Below are positions 33,259 to 40,744 of a stretch of DNA of 64,000 nt, piece by piece. The translations under genes were made by a program, and so were the position numbers. Source of the DNA: CAZCTC01 sp964501335 (lineage in GTDB: Bacteria > Chloroflexota > Anaerolineae > B4-G1 > SLSP01); the NCBI GenBank assembly GCA_964501335.1, contig CAZCTC010000017.1:57523-121522 (forward strand), written 5' to 3'. The notes under the pieces are model-generated. The model was not told where the DNA came from. It did not search any database and was given only the letters and a program-made list of their open reading frames with translations. Numbering within the stretch: position 1 is the first letter of the stretch; the number at the start of each line of letters is the position of its first letter.

Positions 33259-34419
33259 ATGAGTTCCCAGCTTTACGATAAAGTAGTGCAAACCTTCCGC
33301 AGCCGCTTCCAGCGTATGCCCGACATCGTCGCCCGGGCCCCCGGTCGAGTCAATCTGATCGGCGAACATACCGACTACAATGACGGCTTTGTCCTCCCTA
33401 TCGCCGTGGATCGCGCCACCTGGATCGCCGCCGGCATCCACGCCGAATATGAAGCCACCATCCGCGCCATCGACATGCGCAACGACGAGGCCGTCTTCCG
33501 GGTCGACCGGGTCCCCACCTCCAACGGAGGCTGGGCCGACTACCCGATGGCCATCGTCTGGGCTTTCCTGGAAGCCGGCAAGCGACCGTTCGGCCTGGAT
33601 GCTGCATTTACCTCGGATGTCCCCGTGGGAGCAGGGATGTCCTCATCGGCAGCGGTAGAAATTGCCTTCTCCTTCGTCTGGTCCAAACTGAGCGGCATGG
33701 GATACCCCCCGGAAAAGCTGGCCCTCTTAAGTCAACGTGCCGAAAATCAATACGTCGGAGTCAATTGCGGCATCATGGATCAGATGATCAGCGCCTGCGG
33801 CAAAGCCGATCATGCCATGCTGCTCGACACCCGCACCCTGGAACGCCGCTACTTTCCCATGCCCAAAGAAGCCACCGTCGTGGTAGCCGACAGCCTCGTG
33901 CGCCGCCAGCTGGCCACCTCGGAATACAACATCCGCCGGGCCCAGTGTGAGGATGCCGTCCGCCGCCTGAAAGCCTTCAAACCCGAAATCCGCGCCCTGC
34001 GCGATGTGACCGCCGAAGAACTGGCCCAATGGGAAAGCTCCCTGCCGGAAACGGTGGCCCGCCGGGCCCGCCACGTCGTCCATGAAAATGCCCGGGTCTT
34101 TGCCATGGCCGAAGCCCTCCAAAAAAGCGACCTGGCCGCCGCCGGAGAACTCATGAAAGAAGGTCACCGCAGCCTGCGGGATGACTATCAGGTCAGCTCA
34201 GCCGAACTCGACACGCTGGTCGAAGCCGCCATCGAAGTCCCCGGCTGTTACGGAGCCCGCCTGACCGGCGCCGGCTTCGGCGGCTGCATCGTGGCCCTCG
34301 CCGATGAAAGCGCCGTCCAGGATATCCGAACACACCTGATCGAAATCTACGAAGCACGCTACGAACAGCAACCCAATGTCTACATCGTGCACTCCGCCGA
34401 CGGAGTCTCGCAAGTCTAG
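33259..34419 (+). CDS. galK: Galactokinase
   Basis: 386 residues of the GHMP kinase family. The galactokinase signature GRVNLIGEHTDYNDGFVLP starts at residue 28; the ATP loop is VPVGAGMSSSAAVE near 120; CGIMDQMIS follows; and LTGAGFGGCIVAL is near the C-terminus. It phosphorylates galactose to galactose-1-phosphate in the Leloir pathway. TAAGGAG precedes the ATG. No galT or galE is adjacent, so the pathway is completed elsewhere or the true substrate is a related sugar. Confidence 0.93.
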   Translation: MSSQLYDKVVQTFRSRFQRMPDIVARAPGRVNLIGEHTDYNDGFVLPIAVDRATWIAAGIHAEYEATIRAIDMRNDEAVFRVDRVPTSNGGWADYPMAIVWAFLEAGKRPFGLDAAFTSDVPVGAGMSSSAAVEIAFSFVWSKLSGMGYPPEKLALLSQRAENQYVGVNCGIMDQMISACGKADHAMLLDTRTLERRYFPMPKEATVVVADSLVRRQLATSEYNIRRAQCEDAVRRLKAFKPEIRALRDVTAEELAQWESSLPETVARRARHVVHENARVFAMAEALQKSDLAAAGELMKEGHRSLRDDYQVSSAELDTLVEAAIEVPGCYGARLTGAGFGGCIVALADESAVQDIRTHLIEIYEARYEQQPNVYIVHSADGVSQV

Positions 34420-34431
34420 CCTTTTAAAATT

Positions 34432-34470
34432 TCATTTTTTCGCGCCCTCAAAGAGGGCGCGAAAAAATGA
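34432..34470 (+). repeat. Hairpin after galK, 18-bp stem
   Basis: 34432-34449 pairs with 34453-34470 around AAA, arms TCATTTTTTCGCGCCCTC. It begins 13 bp after the galK stop and may terminate or protect its transcript; the next gene starts 30 bp later. Confidence 0.78.
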
Positions 34471-34499
34471 CCAAAAATCCCAAACCATAAGGGGGTCCA

Positions 34500-35582
34500 A
34501 TGAACATCGGTATTCCGAAGGAACGGCATCCGGGCGAAGAGCGGGTCGGCTTAACCCCGGCCGTAGTCGGGTTGCTGGCGAAAAGCGGCCATACCTGTTA
34601 CGTCGAAAGCGAAGCAGGTTCCAGCGCCGGCTTTGCCGATTACGACTACGAGCGCTTAGGAGCAAAGATCGTCGCTGAGGGCGCTGATCTGTACAAGAAA
34701 TCGGATCTGGTCCTGAAAGTCTTGCGCCCCGACGCCGAGGAAATCTCCTGGATGCATGAGGGGCAAATCCTGATGGGGCTTCTGGGCCTGCTCACGGCCC
34801 CCAAAACCGATCTCCAGGCGCTGCTCGAGCGCAAGATCACCGCCGTAGCCTACGAGCAAATCACGCCCGACGGCGAGGATTTCCCCATCCTCAAAACCGT
34901 CAGTGAAGTCGCCGGCCGGTTGGCCCCGACGATCGCCGGCAATCTGCTGATGCGAAATTCCGGCGGCCGCGGGGTCTTGCTCAACGGAGCCCCCGGCGTC
35001 TCCGCCGGTGAAGTGGTCATCCTGGGCGGCGGGGTCGTCGGCATGAACGCCGCCCGCGGCTTTGTCGGGATGGGCGCCAAGGTCTTCATCCTCAGCCGCG
35101 ATCTGGAACGGCTGCGCTGGATCGAAGAATACTTCAACGGTCAGGTAACGACCATGCTCTGCCACGATTACAACATCGCCAACACCATTCGCTTCGCCGA
35201 TGTCGTCATCGGCGCGGTCCGGGTCCCCGGCGAACGTCCGCCCATTCTGATCTCCCGGGAAATGCTGCGCACCATGCGGGTCGGCGCGGTGCTGATCGAT
35301 TTCACGATCGACCACGGCGGCTGCGCGATTACCAGCCGGCCCACCACCCTCAAAGAACCGACCTACATCGAAGAAGACATCGTCCATTATTGTGTCCCCA
35401 ACGTCCCTGGATCGGTGCCGCGCACCTCAACGCTTTCGATCACCAATGCCATCCTGCCCTATGTGCAGGCGGTGGTCGATTCCGGCCCCGCCACCGCCTT
35501 CGCCCGGGTTCCCGGACTGAAGCAAGGGGTCGCCCTGCGCCACGGCGAAGTCCTGGACGAACTGCTGGCCCGCTCGCTGTAA
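34500..35582 (+). CDS. Alanine dehydrogenase / PNT family dehydrogenase
   Basis: 360 residues. The N-terminus MNIGIPKERHPGEERVGLTP and the NAD domain GEVVILGGGVVGMNAARGF, then IDHGGCAITSRPTT and CVPNVPGSVPRTST, are typical of alanine dehydrogenase (L-alanine + NAD+ to pyruvate + NH4+ + NADH). The pyruvate-binding Lys is visible in LVLKVLRP. The segment that in AlaDH reads TYLHLA (catalytic His) is here MGLLGLLTAP, so that His appears missing. Enzyme identity is therefore less certain than the family. It lies near other amino-acid fermentation genes. Confidence 0.8.
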   Translation: MNIGIPKERHPGEERVGLTPAVVGLLAKSGHTCYVESEAGSSAGFADYDYERLGAKIVAEGADLYKKSDLVLKVLRPDAEEISWMHEGQILMGLLGLLTAPKTDLQALLERKITAVAYEQITPDGEDFPILKTVSEVAGRLAPTIAGNLLMRNSGGRGVLLNGAPGVSAGEVVILGGGVVGMNAARGFVGMGAKVFILSRDLERLRWIEEYFNGQVTTMLCHDYNIANTIRFADVVIGAVRVPGERPPILISREMLRTMRVGAVLIDFTIDHGGCAITSRPTTLKEPTYIEEDIVHYCVPNVPGSVPRTSTLSITNAILPYVQAVVDSGPATAFARVPGLKQGVALRHGEVLDELLARSL

Positions 35583-35594
35583 AAATTCCGCGAT

Positions 35595-35722
35595 GCGGGA
35601 CATTTTAACGTCCCGCACAGGGCCCTTGCCCGGTAAAAGCGACGCGCGGGAGGGGATGAGAAAATTTTTTGTTTATGGTTTCGCGCGCCTCAGAAGGCGC
35701 GCGAAACCATAGGCTTTTTCTC
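35595..35722 (+). repeat. Composite hairpin repeat
   Basis: A small stem TGCGGGAC/GTCCCGCA (35595-35602 with 35611-35618) leads into the module (GTCCCGC, GGGCCCTTGCCC, GCGACGCGCGGGA, T6-GTTTATG). It then has a perfect 17-bp hairpin 35674-35690 with 35695-35711, loop CAGA, and GGCTTTTTCTC. Within it TCCCGC and GCGGGA can pair over about 40 nt. Confidence 0.8.
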
Positions 35723-35811
35723 TCATTTTCCATATTTACCGCACAGGTCGAGATCACGTTCATTATTCCGCCCGTCGAACATCGTTATTACCAATCAAAG
35801 GAGCTTCAAGG

Positions 35812-37113
35812 ATGCATTGGCAAGCGTTGTACGCTGAAAAACTTACCACTGCCGACAAAGCCATTGCCGCAACCGTAAAATCCGGCTGCCGCGTCTTTCT
35901 GACCGGCAATTGCAGCATTCCCCGCACGCTGGTTGGTGCGCTGGTGGCAGCGGCGCCGCAGCTCCAGGATATCGAAATCACCCATGCCCTGACCGTCGGC
36001 CCCGGCAACTTCACGGCGCCGGAACTGCACGGCCACCTGCGTTCCAATGCTCTCTTCATCGGGGCCAATGTCCGCCAGGCAGTTTGGGAAGGTCGGGCCG
36101 ACTTTACCCCCGTCCTGCTCTCGGAATTTCCCACGATCTACAAATCGGCCCTGCCGCTCGATGTGGCCTTTGTCCATCTCTCTCCGCCCGACGACCAGGG
36201 CTACTGTACCTTCGGCATCGAGGCCGGCCTGACCAAAACCCCGGCCGAGGCGGCCAAAGCGATCGTCGCCCAGATCAACCCCAATATGCCGCGCACGCTG
36301 GGCGATACCACCATCCACATCAAAGATCTGCACTCCATCGTGGAAGTAGATGATCCTCTCTACGAATATAAAATGGCCGAAGATCCCAACGATCCGGTGA
36401 CCCAGGCCATTGCAGGCCACATCGCCGCCTTGATCCCCGACGGCGCCACCATGCAGCTGGGAATCGGGGCGCTGCCCGACGCGGTGCTGCCTTACCTGGA
36501 AGAAAAACGGGACCTCGGCATCCATACCGAGCTGTTCTCCGACGGCGTCCGCCATCTGGTCGAAAAGGGCATTATCACGGGAGCTCGAAAATCAATCCAC
36601 AAAGGTAAAATCGCCGCCGGTTTCCTGCTCGGCTCCGCCGAACTCTACAAATGGGCCGACAACAACCCGCTCGTCGAACTGCATCGCACCGAATACATCA
36701 ACGATCCCTTCGTCATCGCCCAGAACAGCCGCCAGGTCGCCATCAATGCCGCCCTGGAAGTCGATCTGACCGGGCAGGTCTGCGCCGACAGCATCGGCAC
36801 CAAACTCTACAGCGGCGTCGGCGGTCAACTGGATTTCATCTACGGCGCCGGACGCTCGCAGGGGGGGGTGCCGATCATCGCCCTGCCGGCCACCGCGAAA
36901 AACGGCACGCTCAGCCGGATCACCGCCGTGTTGAAATCAGGCGCCGGAGTCACCACCACCCGCAACCATGTCCACTGGGTGGTGACAGAATACGGCGCGG
37001 TCGATCTCTACGGCAAGTCGGTGCGCCAGCGCGCCCGGGCTCTGATCAGCATCGCCGCCCCTCAGTTCCGCGATGAACTGACCCGCACCGCCAAAGAGAT
37101 GCAATATCTGTAA
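35812..37113 (+). CDS. Acetyl-CoA hydrolase/transferase family CoA-transferase (4-hydroxybutyrate / butyryl-CoA:acetate type)
   Basis: 433 residues. The N-terminal domain contains HLSPPDDQGYCTFGIEAG, and the C-terminal domain has MQLGIGALPDAVLPYL and GIHTELFSDGVRHLVEKG, whose Glu near residue 240 is the catalytic residue forming the CoA thioester. It also has QGGVPIIALPATAKNGTLSRI and VTEYGAVDLYGKSVRQRA. The family moves CoA between short-chain acids and acetate. With IorAB and EtfABCX nearby, a role in fermentative acid release and energy conservation is plausible. AAAGGAG precedes the ATG. Confidence 0.9.
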   Translation: MHWQALYAEKLTTADKAIAATVKSGCRVFLTGNCSIPRTLVGALVAAAPQLQDIEITHALTVGPGNFTAPELHGHLRSNALFIGANVRQAVWEGRADFTPVLLSEFPTIYKSALPLDVAFVHLSPPDDQGYCTFGIEAGLTKTPAEAAKAIVAQINPNMPRTLGDTTIHIKDLHSIVEVDDPLYEYKMAEDPNDPVTQAIAGHIAALIPDGATMQLGIGALPDAVLPYLEEKRDLGIHTELFSDGVRHLVEKGIITGARKSIHKGKIAAGFLLGSAELYKWADNNPLVELHRTEYINDPFVIAQNSRQVAINAALEVDLTGQVCADSIGTKLYSGVGGQLDFIYGAGRSQGGVPIIALPATAKNGTLSRITAVLKSGAGVTTTRNHVHWVVTEYGAVDLYGKSVRQRARALISIAAPQFRDELTRTAKEMQYL

Positions 37114-37121
37114 GCCTTATC

Positions 37122-37159
37122 TGTAATTTCGCGCGCCCCGGAGGGCGCGCGAAATTACA
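37122..37159 (+). repeat. Hairpin after the CoA-transferase gene, CGGA loop
   Basis: 37122-37138 pairs perfectly with 37143-37159 around CGGA and is followed by T5. It begins 8 bp after the stop codon, so termination is likely. Confidence 0.8.
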
Positions 37160-37195
37160 ATTTTTCCCACATCAAAACCCAAACCGGGGAATACC

Positions 37196-38137
37196 ATGGT
37201 GAAGTTCGAAAGCATCATCCAAACTGAGAAGTTGACCAAAACCTACGGCTCCCACCGTGGCATCCTCGATATGGATCTCAAAGTACGCCGCGGTGAGATC
37301 TTCGGGCTGCTCGGGCTCCCCGGCGCCGGCAAAACCACCACAGCTCGATTGTTGGTCGATCTGATCCGCCCGACGCAGGGCACCATCAGCCTCTGGGGAA
37401 AAGATATCCGCCGCCACGGCGTGGAATTACGCCGCCGCATCGGCTATCTGCCCGGCCATTCCGTCGTCGATCCCCAAATGACCGGCGAACAATGGCTGCG
37501 CTATCTGAGTCGACTGCGCGGCGGAATCACCTGGAAAACGATCCAACAACTGGCGGCCCGGCTGGAATGCGATCTTACAGGCATCCCGCCCGCCAACGCC
37601 AGCGAACCGCCGCAAAAGTTAAACCTGATCCAGGCCCTGATGCACAAACCGGAACTGCTGATCCTCGACGAACCGACCCGCTGTCTGCCGCCGCCCACCC
37701 AGGAAGAGCTGCATCGTCTGCTGGCTGAAATCCGTGCCGAAGGCCGGACGGTCCTGTTGACTACCCGCAATTTATTGGAGATCGAACGGGCCTGCGATCG
37801 GGTAGGAATTCTACAGGAGGGTGTCCTCAAAGCCGTCGAAGATGTCAGCGATTTCCGCCAGAAAATCATCCATCGAATTGAACTTCATTTCCACGCCCCC
37901 GTCTCCCCGGAAACCTTCAGTCGGCTGCCGGGCGTCCGCGAAACCACCAGCAAAGGCAATGTCCTCTATTGCACCATCCAGGGTTCCATCGACCCGGTGA
38001 CCCGGGCCGCAGGACAGTTCCGGTTGCTCAATATCCTTCAACATGAACCGGACCTGGAAGAAAATCTCTCTCCCGTCCCCTTCCAACCCGCACCGCGCCC
38101 TTCGACTTCGGGCGAGCAATTTTCCGGAAAAAGATAG
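37196..38137 (+). CDS. ABC transporter ATP-binding protein with degenerate signature
   Basis: 313 residues. Walker A is GLPGAGKTTTAR near residue 40, and Walker B is LLILDEPT near 155. At the place of the LSGGQ signature stands ASEPPQKLNLIQAL, and the switch region reads LLTTRNLLEIERACDRV, where the usual His after TT is Arg. Both changes affect residues needed for the paired ATP sites. A C-terminal domain of about 90 residues follows, as in NatA/DrrA-type exporters. It is 11 bp upstream of its permease gene. It may act with a second canonical subunit or have reduced ATPase activity. Confidence 0.85.
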   Translation: MVKFESIIQTEKLTKTYGSHRGILDMDLKVRRGEIFGLLGLPGAGKTTTARLLVDLIRPTQGTISLWGKDIRRHGVELRRRIGYLPGHSVVDPQMTGEQWLRYLSRLRGGITWKTIQQLAARLECDLTGIPPANASEPPQKLNLIQALMHKPELLILDEPTRCLPPPTQEELHRLLAEIRAEGRTVLLTTRNLLEIERACDRVGILQEGVLKAVEDVSDFRQKIIHRIELHFHAPVSPETFSRLPGVRETTSKGNVLYCTIQGSIDPVTRAAGQFRLLNILQHEPDLEENLSPVPFQPAPRPSTSGEQFSGKR

Positions 38138-38148
38138 CGAGGCCGGCC

Positions 38149-38973
38149 ATGACATCTCTCTACCAGATTTACCTGCTCTTCATCAAAACCCTGCGCGATC
38201 AACGCCGGATTCTGCTCTATGGATGGGCCGGCATGACCGTCATGGCCTCCATCGTCATGCTGCTCTACCCGGCATTACGCCATCTCCCTGTGCCGGAAAA
38301 GCTCACCAACAGCATCGCCCCGGCACTCGCCTCGGTGCTTTTCACTGGCCTGGATTTCCAATCGCCGGCCGGTTACCTCAACACGATCCTGTTGTCCGTC
38401 CTGGCCCCGATCACGCTGAGCGGGCTGGCCATCTATCTGGGCAGCGAGATCCTTGCCCATGAAGAATCTCAGGGCCGGCTCGATCTGCTGCTCTCTTTGC
38501 CGCTCTCCCGCTCACGGCTCATGCTGACGCGAATGGCCGCCCTGCTGCTCATCCTCTTCATCATCTCGCTGGGGATCTGGTTAGGCCTGCTCCCCGGCCC
38601 TCAACTCACTGAATTATCGCTGACTTCCGGCCGACTTCTGGCTGCGGCGATGAATTTATTCCTGCTGGCCCTGACCTTCGGGACGCTGGCGCTGGCCGTC
38701 AGCAGCGTCACCGGAATCCCGGAAGTCGGTCGTAATGGCGCCTGGGGCGGCTATTTGATTGCCTGGGCCCTGCAAATCGGAGTTCCGGTCATTCATGCCC
38801 CCGCGGCTCTGAGCTGGCTCTCACCGCTCTACCATTACAGTTGCAGCGATCCCCTCGGGCAGGGACTCACCCCACTCCATATCACGATCCTCGCCGGCCT
38901 GAGCCTGACCGCCTTATTGATTGCATTGATCGGGTTCAATCGGCGGGATCTCAAAACCGCTACACCGCAGTAA
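38149..38973 (+). CDS. ABC-2-type transporter permease
   Basis: 274 residues with six predicted membrane helices (for example YLNTILLSVLAPITLSGLAI and LFLLALTFGTLALAVSS). HEESQGRLDLLLSLPLSRSRLML is the coupling segment typical of ABC-2 permeases, and an N-terminal amphipathic stretch precedes helix 1. It forms an exporter with the preceding ATPase. Substrate unknown; related systems move drugs, lipids or Na+. Confidence 0.87.
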   Translation: MTSLYQIYLLFIKTLRDQRRILLYGWAGMTVMASIVMLLYPALRHLPVPEKLTNSIAPALASVLFTGLDFQSPAGYLNTILLSVLAPITLSGLAIYLGSEILAHEESQGRLDLLLSLPLSRSRLMLTRMAALLLILFIISLGIWLGLLPGPQLTELSLTSGRLLAAAMNLFLLALTFGTLALAVSSVTGIPEVGRNGAWGGYLIAWALQIGVPVIHAPAALSWLSPLYHYSCSDPLGQGLTPLHITILAGLSLTALLIALIGFNRRDLKTATPQ

Positions 38974-39064
38974 ATACTTTCCTAAAGCAGCCTGGGGTAA
39001 AGCCTCAGGAAACCACGCCGGACAAATCATTTTCATCGTTCGAAGGGCCACACCAGCCTTGTAA

Positions 39065-39177
39065 CGTCCCGCAAAGGGCGCCTACCCCGTAAGTAACGCC
39101 GCGCAGGATGGGAAAAGAGAGTTTTTTTGTTTATGTTTGGGCGCGCATCGGAATGCGCGCCCAAACATAGACCTTTT
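39065..39177 (+). repeat. Composite hairpin repeat, left border of AT-rich island
   Basis: Module CGTCCCGCAAAGGGCGCC, CCCCGTAAGTAACGCCGCGC, GAGAGT7GTTTATG, then a 17-bp stem (39132-39148 with 39153-39169) with CGGA loop and a CTTTTTCC tail. The 80-bp module is nearly identical to the copy at 40246-40356 and clearly different from all other copies. Confidence 0.82.
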
Positions 39178-39204
39178 TCCAGAACCATCCCGGCGGCAAT
39201 CTCC

Positions 39205-39313
39205 GGCCCCCTCTCCCTTCCACACGGCCGGCGCAATCGGCTTAACAACAGATCTTATAAAATGTCCACGGCACTTTAAAACAAAATAAGGGAGAGGGCG
39301 GGGGGTGAGGGCC
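39205..39313. repeat. CCCTCTCCCTT inverted-repeat element
   Basis: CCCTCTCCCTT (39209-39219) and AAGGGAGAGGG (39288-39298) form an 11-bp perfect inverted repeat, extended outwards by GGCC and GGGCC, around 68 bp of non-coding sequence. It looks like a small non-autonomous element. Confidence 0.55.
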
Positions 39314-39329
39314 AACCCCGCTCCGCCCG

Positions 39330-39505
39330 GGATCTGCAATCAGTCCGGCGCGCACAGCGAGTGGTACGGCAAGATCGGCAAGGACCAAGTGGAATGGGTC
39401 CGGCACTTCCTGGGCTGGGACCCGGTGGACCTGCGGGATTACGGATCGAAAGAGTGGTTCTACACCTCGTGGAAGGTGGTGGTCCAGTTTTTGGGAACAG
39501 ACGCC
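39330..39505 (+). pseudogene. Truncated coding remnant
   Basis: A GC-rich stretch reads as plausible protein in the frame of 39305-39562, with phrases EWYGKIGKDQVEWVRHFLGW and KEWFYTSWKVVVQFLG and strong G/C at third codon positions. There is no proper start or 5' half, and the frame runs into AT-rich sequence after about 39505. It looks like an internal fragment of a gene broken by insertion or deletion. Family not recognised. Confidence 0.4.
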
Positions 39506-39528
39506 TCAGGGATAAGCACACTTACAGG

Positions 39529-40005
39529 TTACCTCACTAATCTTTGCCCAAATTTCTCATAAATCTTTAACCTAAACAAAATTTCGCTGACAACCAGACT
39601 CATATACACCCAAAACCAAACTGAAAACCAATAAAAAATTTGAAATGGCACATCAGTATCTAACGGAGAAACTGCAAACGGCACATTAGAATATTTGTAA
39701 AGATCCATAAAAAGAATCATGAAAGAATTCCAAAATTCTATTAACAAAAAAACAGCATTAAGGATCACAATAAAATACCCACTCACTTTCCTATCTCTTG
39801 CCCATGGATATGCTAAGATTATCGGTATTCCCAAAACTGCTTTACAAAAAAAGGTATCGCGAATTAAGGAAACCGACTTAGTCTGAATAAGAAAGCTTAC
39901 TATATCCTTATTATCCATAATAGGATATAAAAATATCGAAATAAAAACAAACGCAAACATATTTACCAAAAACACGAGAAATAGAATTATATTAATTCGC
40001 TTCAT
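39529..40005 (-). CDS. AT-rich gene for a multi-pass membrane protein
   Basis: 158 residues with four hydrophobic helices: IILFLVFLVNMFAFVFISI, AVLGIPIILAYPWA, FIVILNAVFLLIEFWNSF and FYWFSVWFWVYMSLVVSEIL. AGAGGA precedes the ATG. Base composition and codon use (AAA, ATA, TTT rich) are far more AT-rich than all neighbours, a sign of recent acquisition. No family recognised. It is bracketed by two nearly identical composite repeats and preceded on its 3' side by a gene remnant, so it may be cargo of a small mobile island. Confidence 0.75.
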   Translation of the reverse strand: MKRINIILFLVFLVNMFAFVFISIFLYPIMDNKDIVSFLIQTKSVSLIRDTFFCKAVLGIPIILAYPWARDRKVSGYFIVILNAVFLLIEFWNSFMILFMDLYKYSNVPFAVSPLDTDVPFQIFYWFSVWFWVYMSLVVSEILFRLKIYEKFGQRLVR

Positions 40006-40106
40006 TTTTAGTTTTCCTCTTATTTAAAATACTGCTCTATCTGAAGTAAGAAATAAACCATTCTTATTTTACTCCTTACCTTCGGAATCAATGCATTGAT
40101 ACCTGA

Positions 40107-40175
40107 ATCGGGCGAGGAAACCTCACCCCTACAAAAAATCTCCCGTAGGGGTACCCCTTGTGGGTACCCCATCCT
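40107..40175. repeat. Short CCCCTAC / GTAGGGG inverted repeats
   Basis: ACCTCACCCCTACA and CCGTAGGGGTACCCCTTGTGGGTACCCC contain a 7-bp inverted repeat and a GGGTACCCC-type palindromic direct repeat. Non-coding; part of the repeat-rich stretch 40006-40744. Confidence 0.5.
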
Positions 40176-40245
40176 GACAAATTTAGAGAAAACTCCTCTC
40201 TTCTTCTCTGCGGCCTCTGCGCCTCAGCGGTGAAATCTCTTGTAG

Positions 40246-40356
40246 CGTCCCGCAAAGGGCGCCTACCCCGTAAGTAACGCCGCGCAGGATGGGAAGAGAG
40301 TTTTTTTGTTTATGTTTTGGCGCGCATCAGAATGCGCGCCAAAACATGGCTTTTTT
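40246..40356 (+). repeat. Composite hairpin repeat, right border of AT-rich island
   Basis: Same module as at 39065, differing by only a few bases, with a 16-bp hairpin (40312-40327 with 40332-40347) and CAGA loop, then GGCTTTTTTCC. It is preceded by a CTCTGCGGCCTCTGCGCC-type repeat (40204-40237). Confidence 0.82.
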
Positions 40357-40384
40357 CCAGAGCCGCGTCGGCGACGCTCTCTGA

Positions 40385-40490
40385 AGCCCCTCTCCCTCAC
40401 CCCCATGCCGGCGGGGCATCTTCACTAAAGCTCTTCTGAAAGCGCGTCGAAACTGCGCAACTGCATGGGGGAGGGATTAGGGAGGGGGCT
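40385..40490. repeat. CCCCTCTCCCTCACCCCC inverted-repeat element
   Basis: Imperfect arms of about 23-27 nt (40385-40407 and 40464-40490: AGCCCC..CCCCCATG and CATGGGGG..GGGGGCT) enclose a small ATGCC/GGCAT hairpin. Similar in size and end sequence to the element at 39205-39313. The stretch 40491-40600 holds another CTCTGTG-type repeat and no gene. Confidence 0.55.
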
Positions 40491-40602
40491 AAGCGCGAAA
40501 TTATGGCTTTTTTCCAGCCCAGAAAAGGTTTTCTCTAAATTCTTCTCTGTGCCCTCTGTGTCTCCGTGGTGAATCTTTTCCCCGCTATCTTCCCCTTCAA
40601 CT

Positions 40603-40630
40603 TTACCAATTCGCAAAATGGCCTTACAAT
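40603..40630 (+). promoter_or_regulatory. Possible promoter of the etf operon
   Basis: TTACCA (40603-40608) and TACAAT (40625-40630) with a 16-bp spacer, about 115 bp before the etfB start. Moderate match only. Confidence 0.4.
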
Positions 40631-40744
40631 AACTCCAGCCGCTACGGTTAGAAGTCCTGCGGTCTCAGGTCACCCTTTGGGAGCCGAACCCCCAAATTTC
40701 GGCATCCAGGTTCTTATTTATCCCATCTGTGAAGGAGGCTTACG

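Noticed and set aside
39529..40005. Toxin, holin or immunity function for the AT-rich membrane protein
   Set aside because: Only size and hydrophobicity would support it; no motif or partner gene is visible, so no function was assigned.
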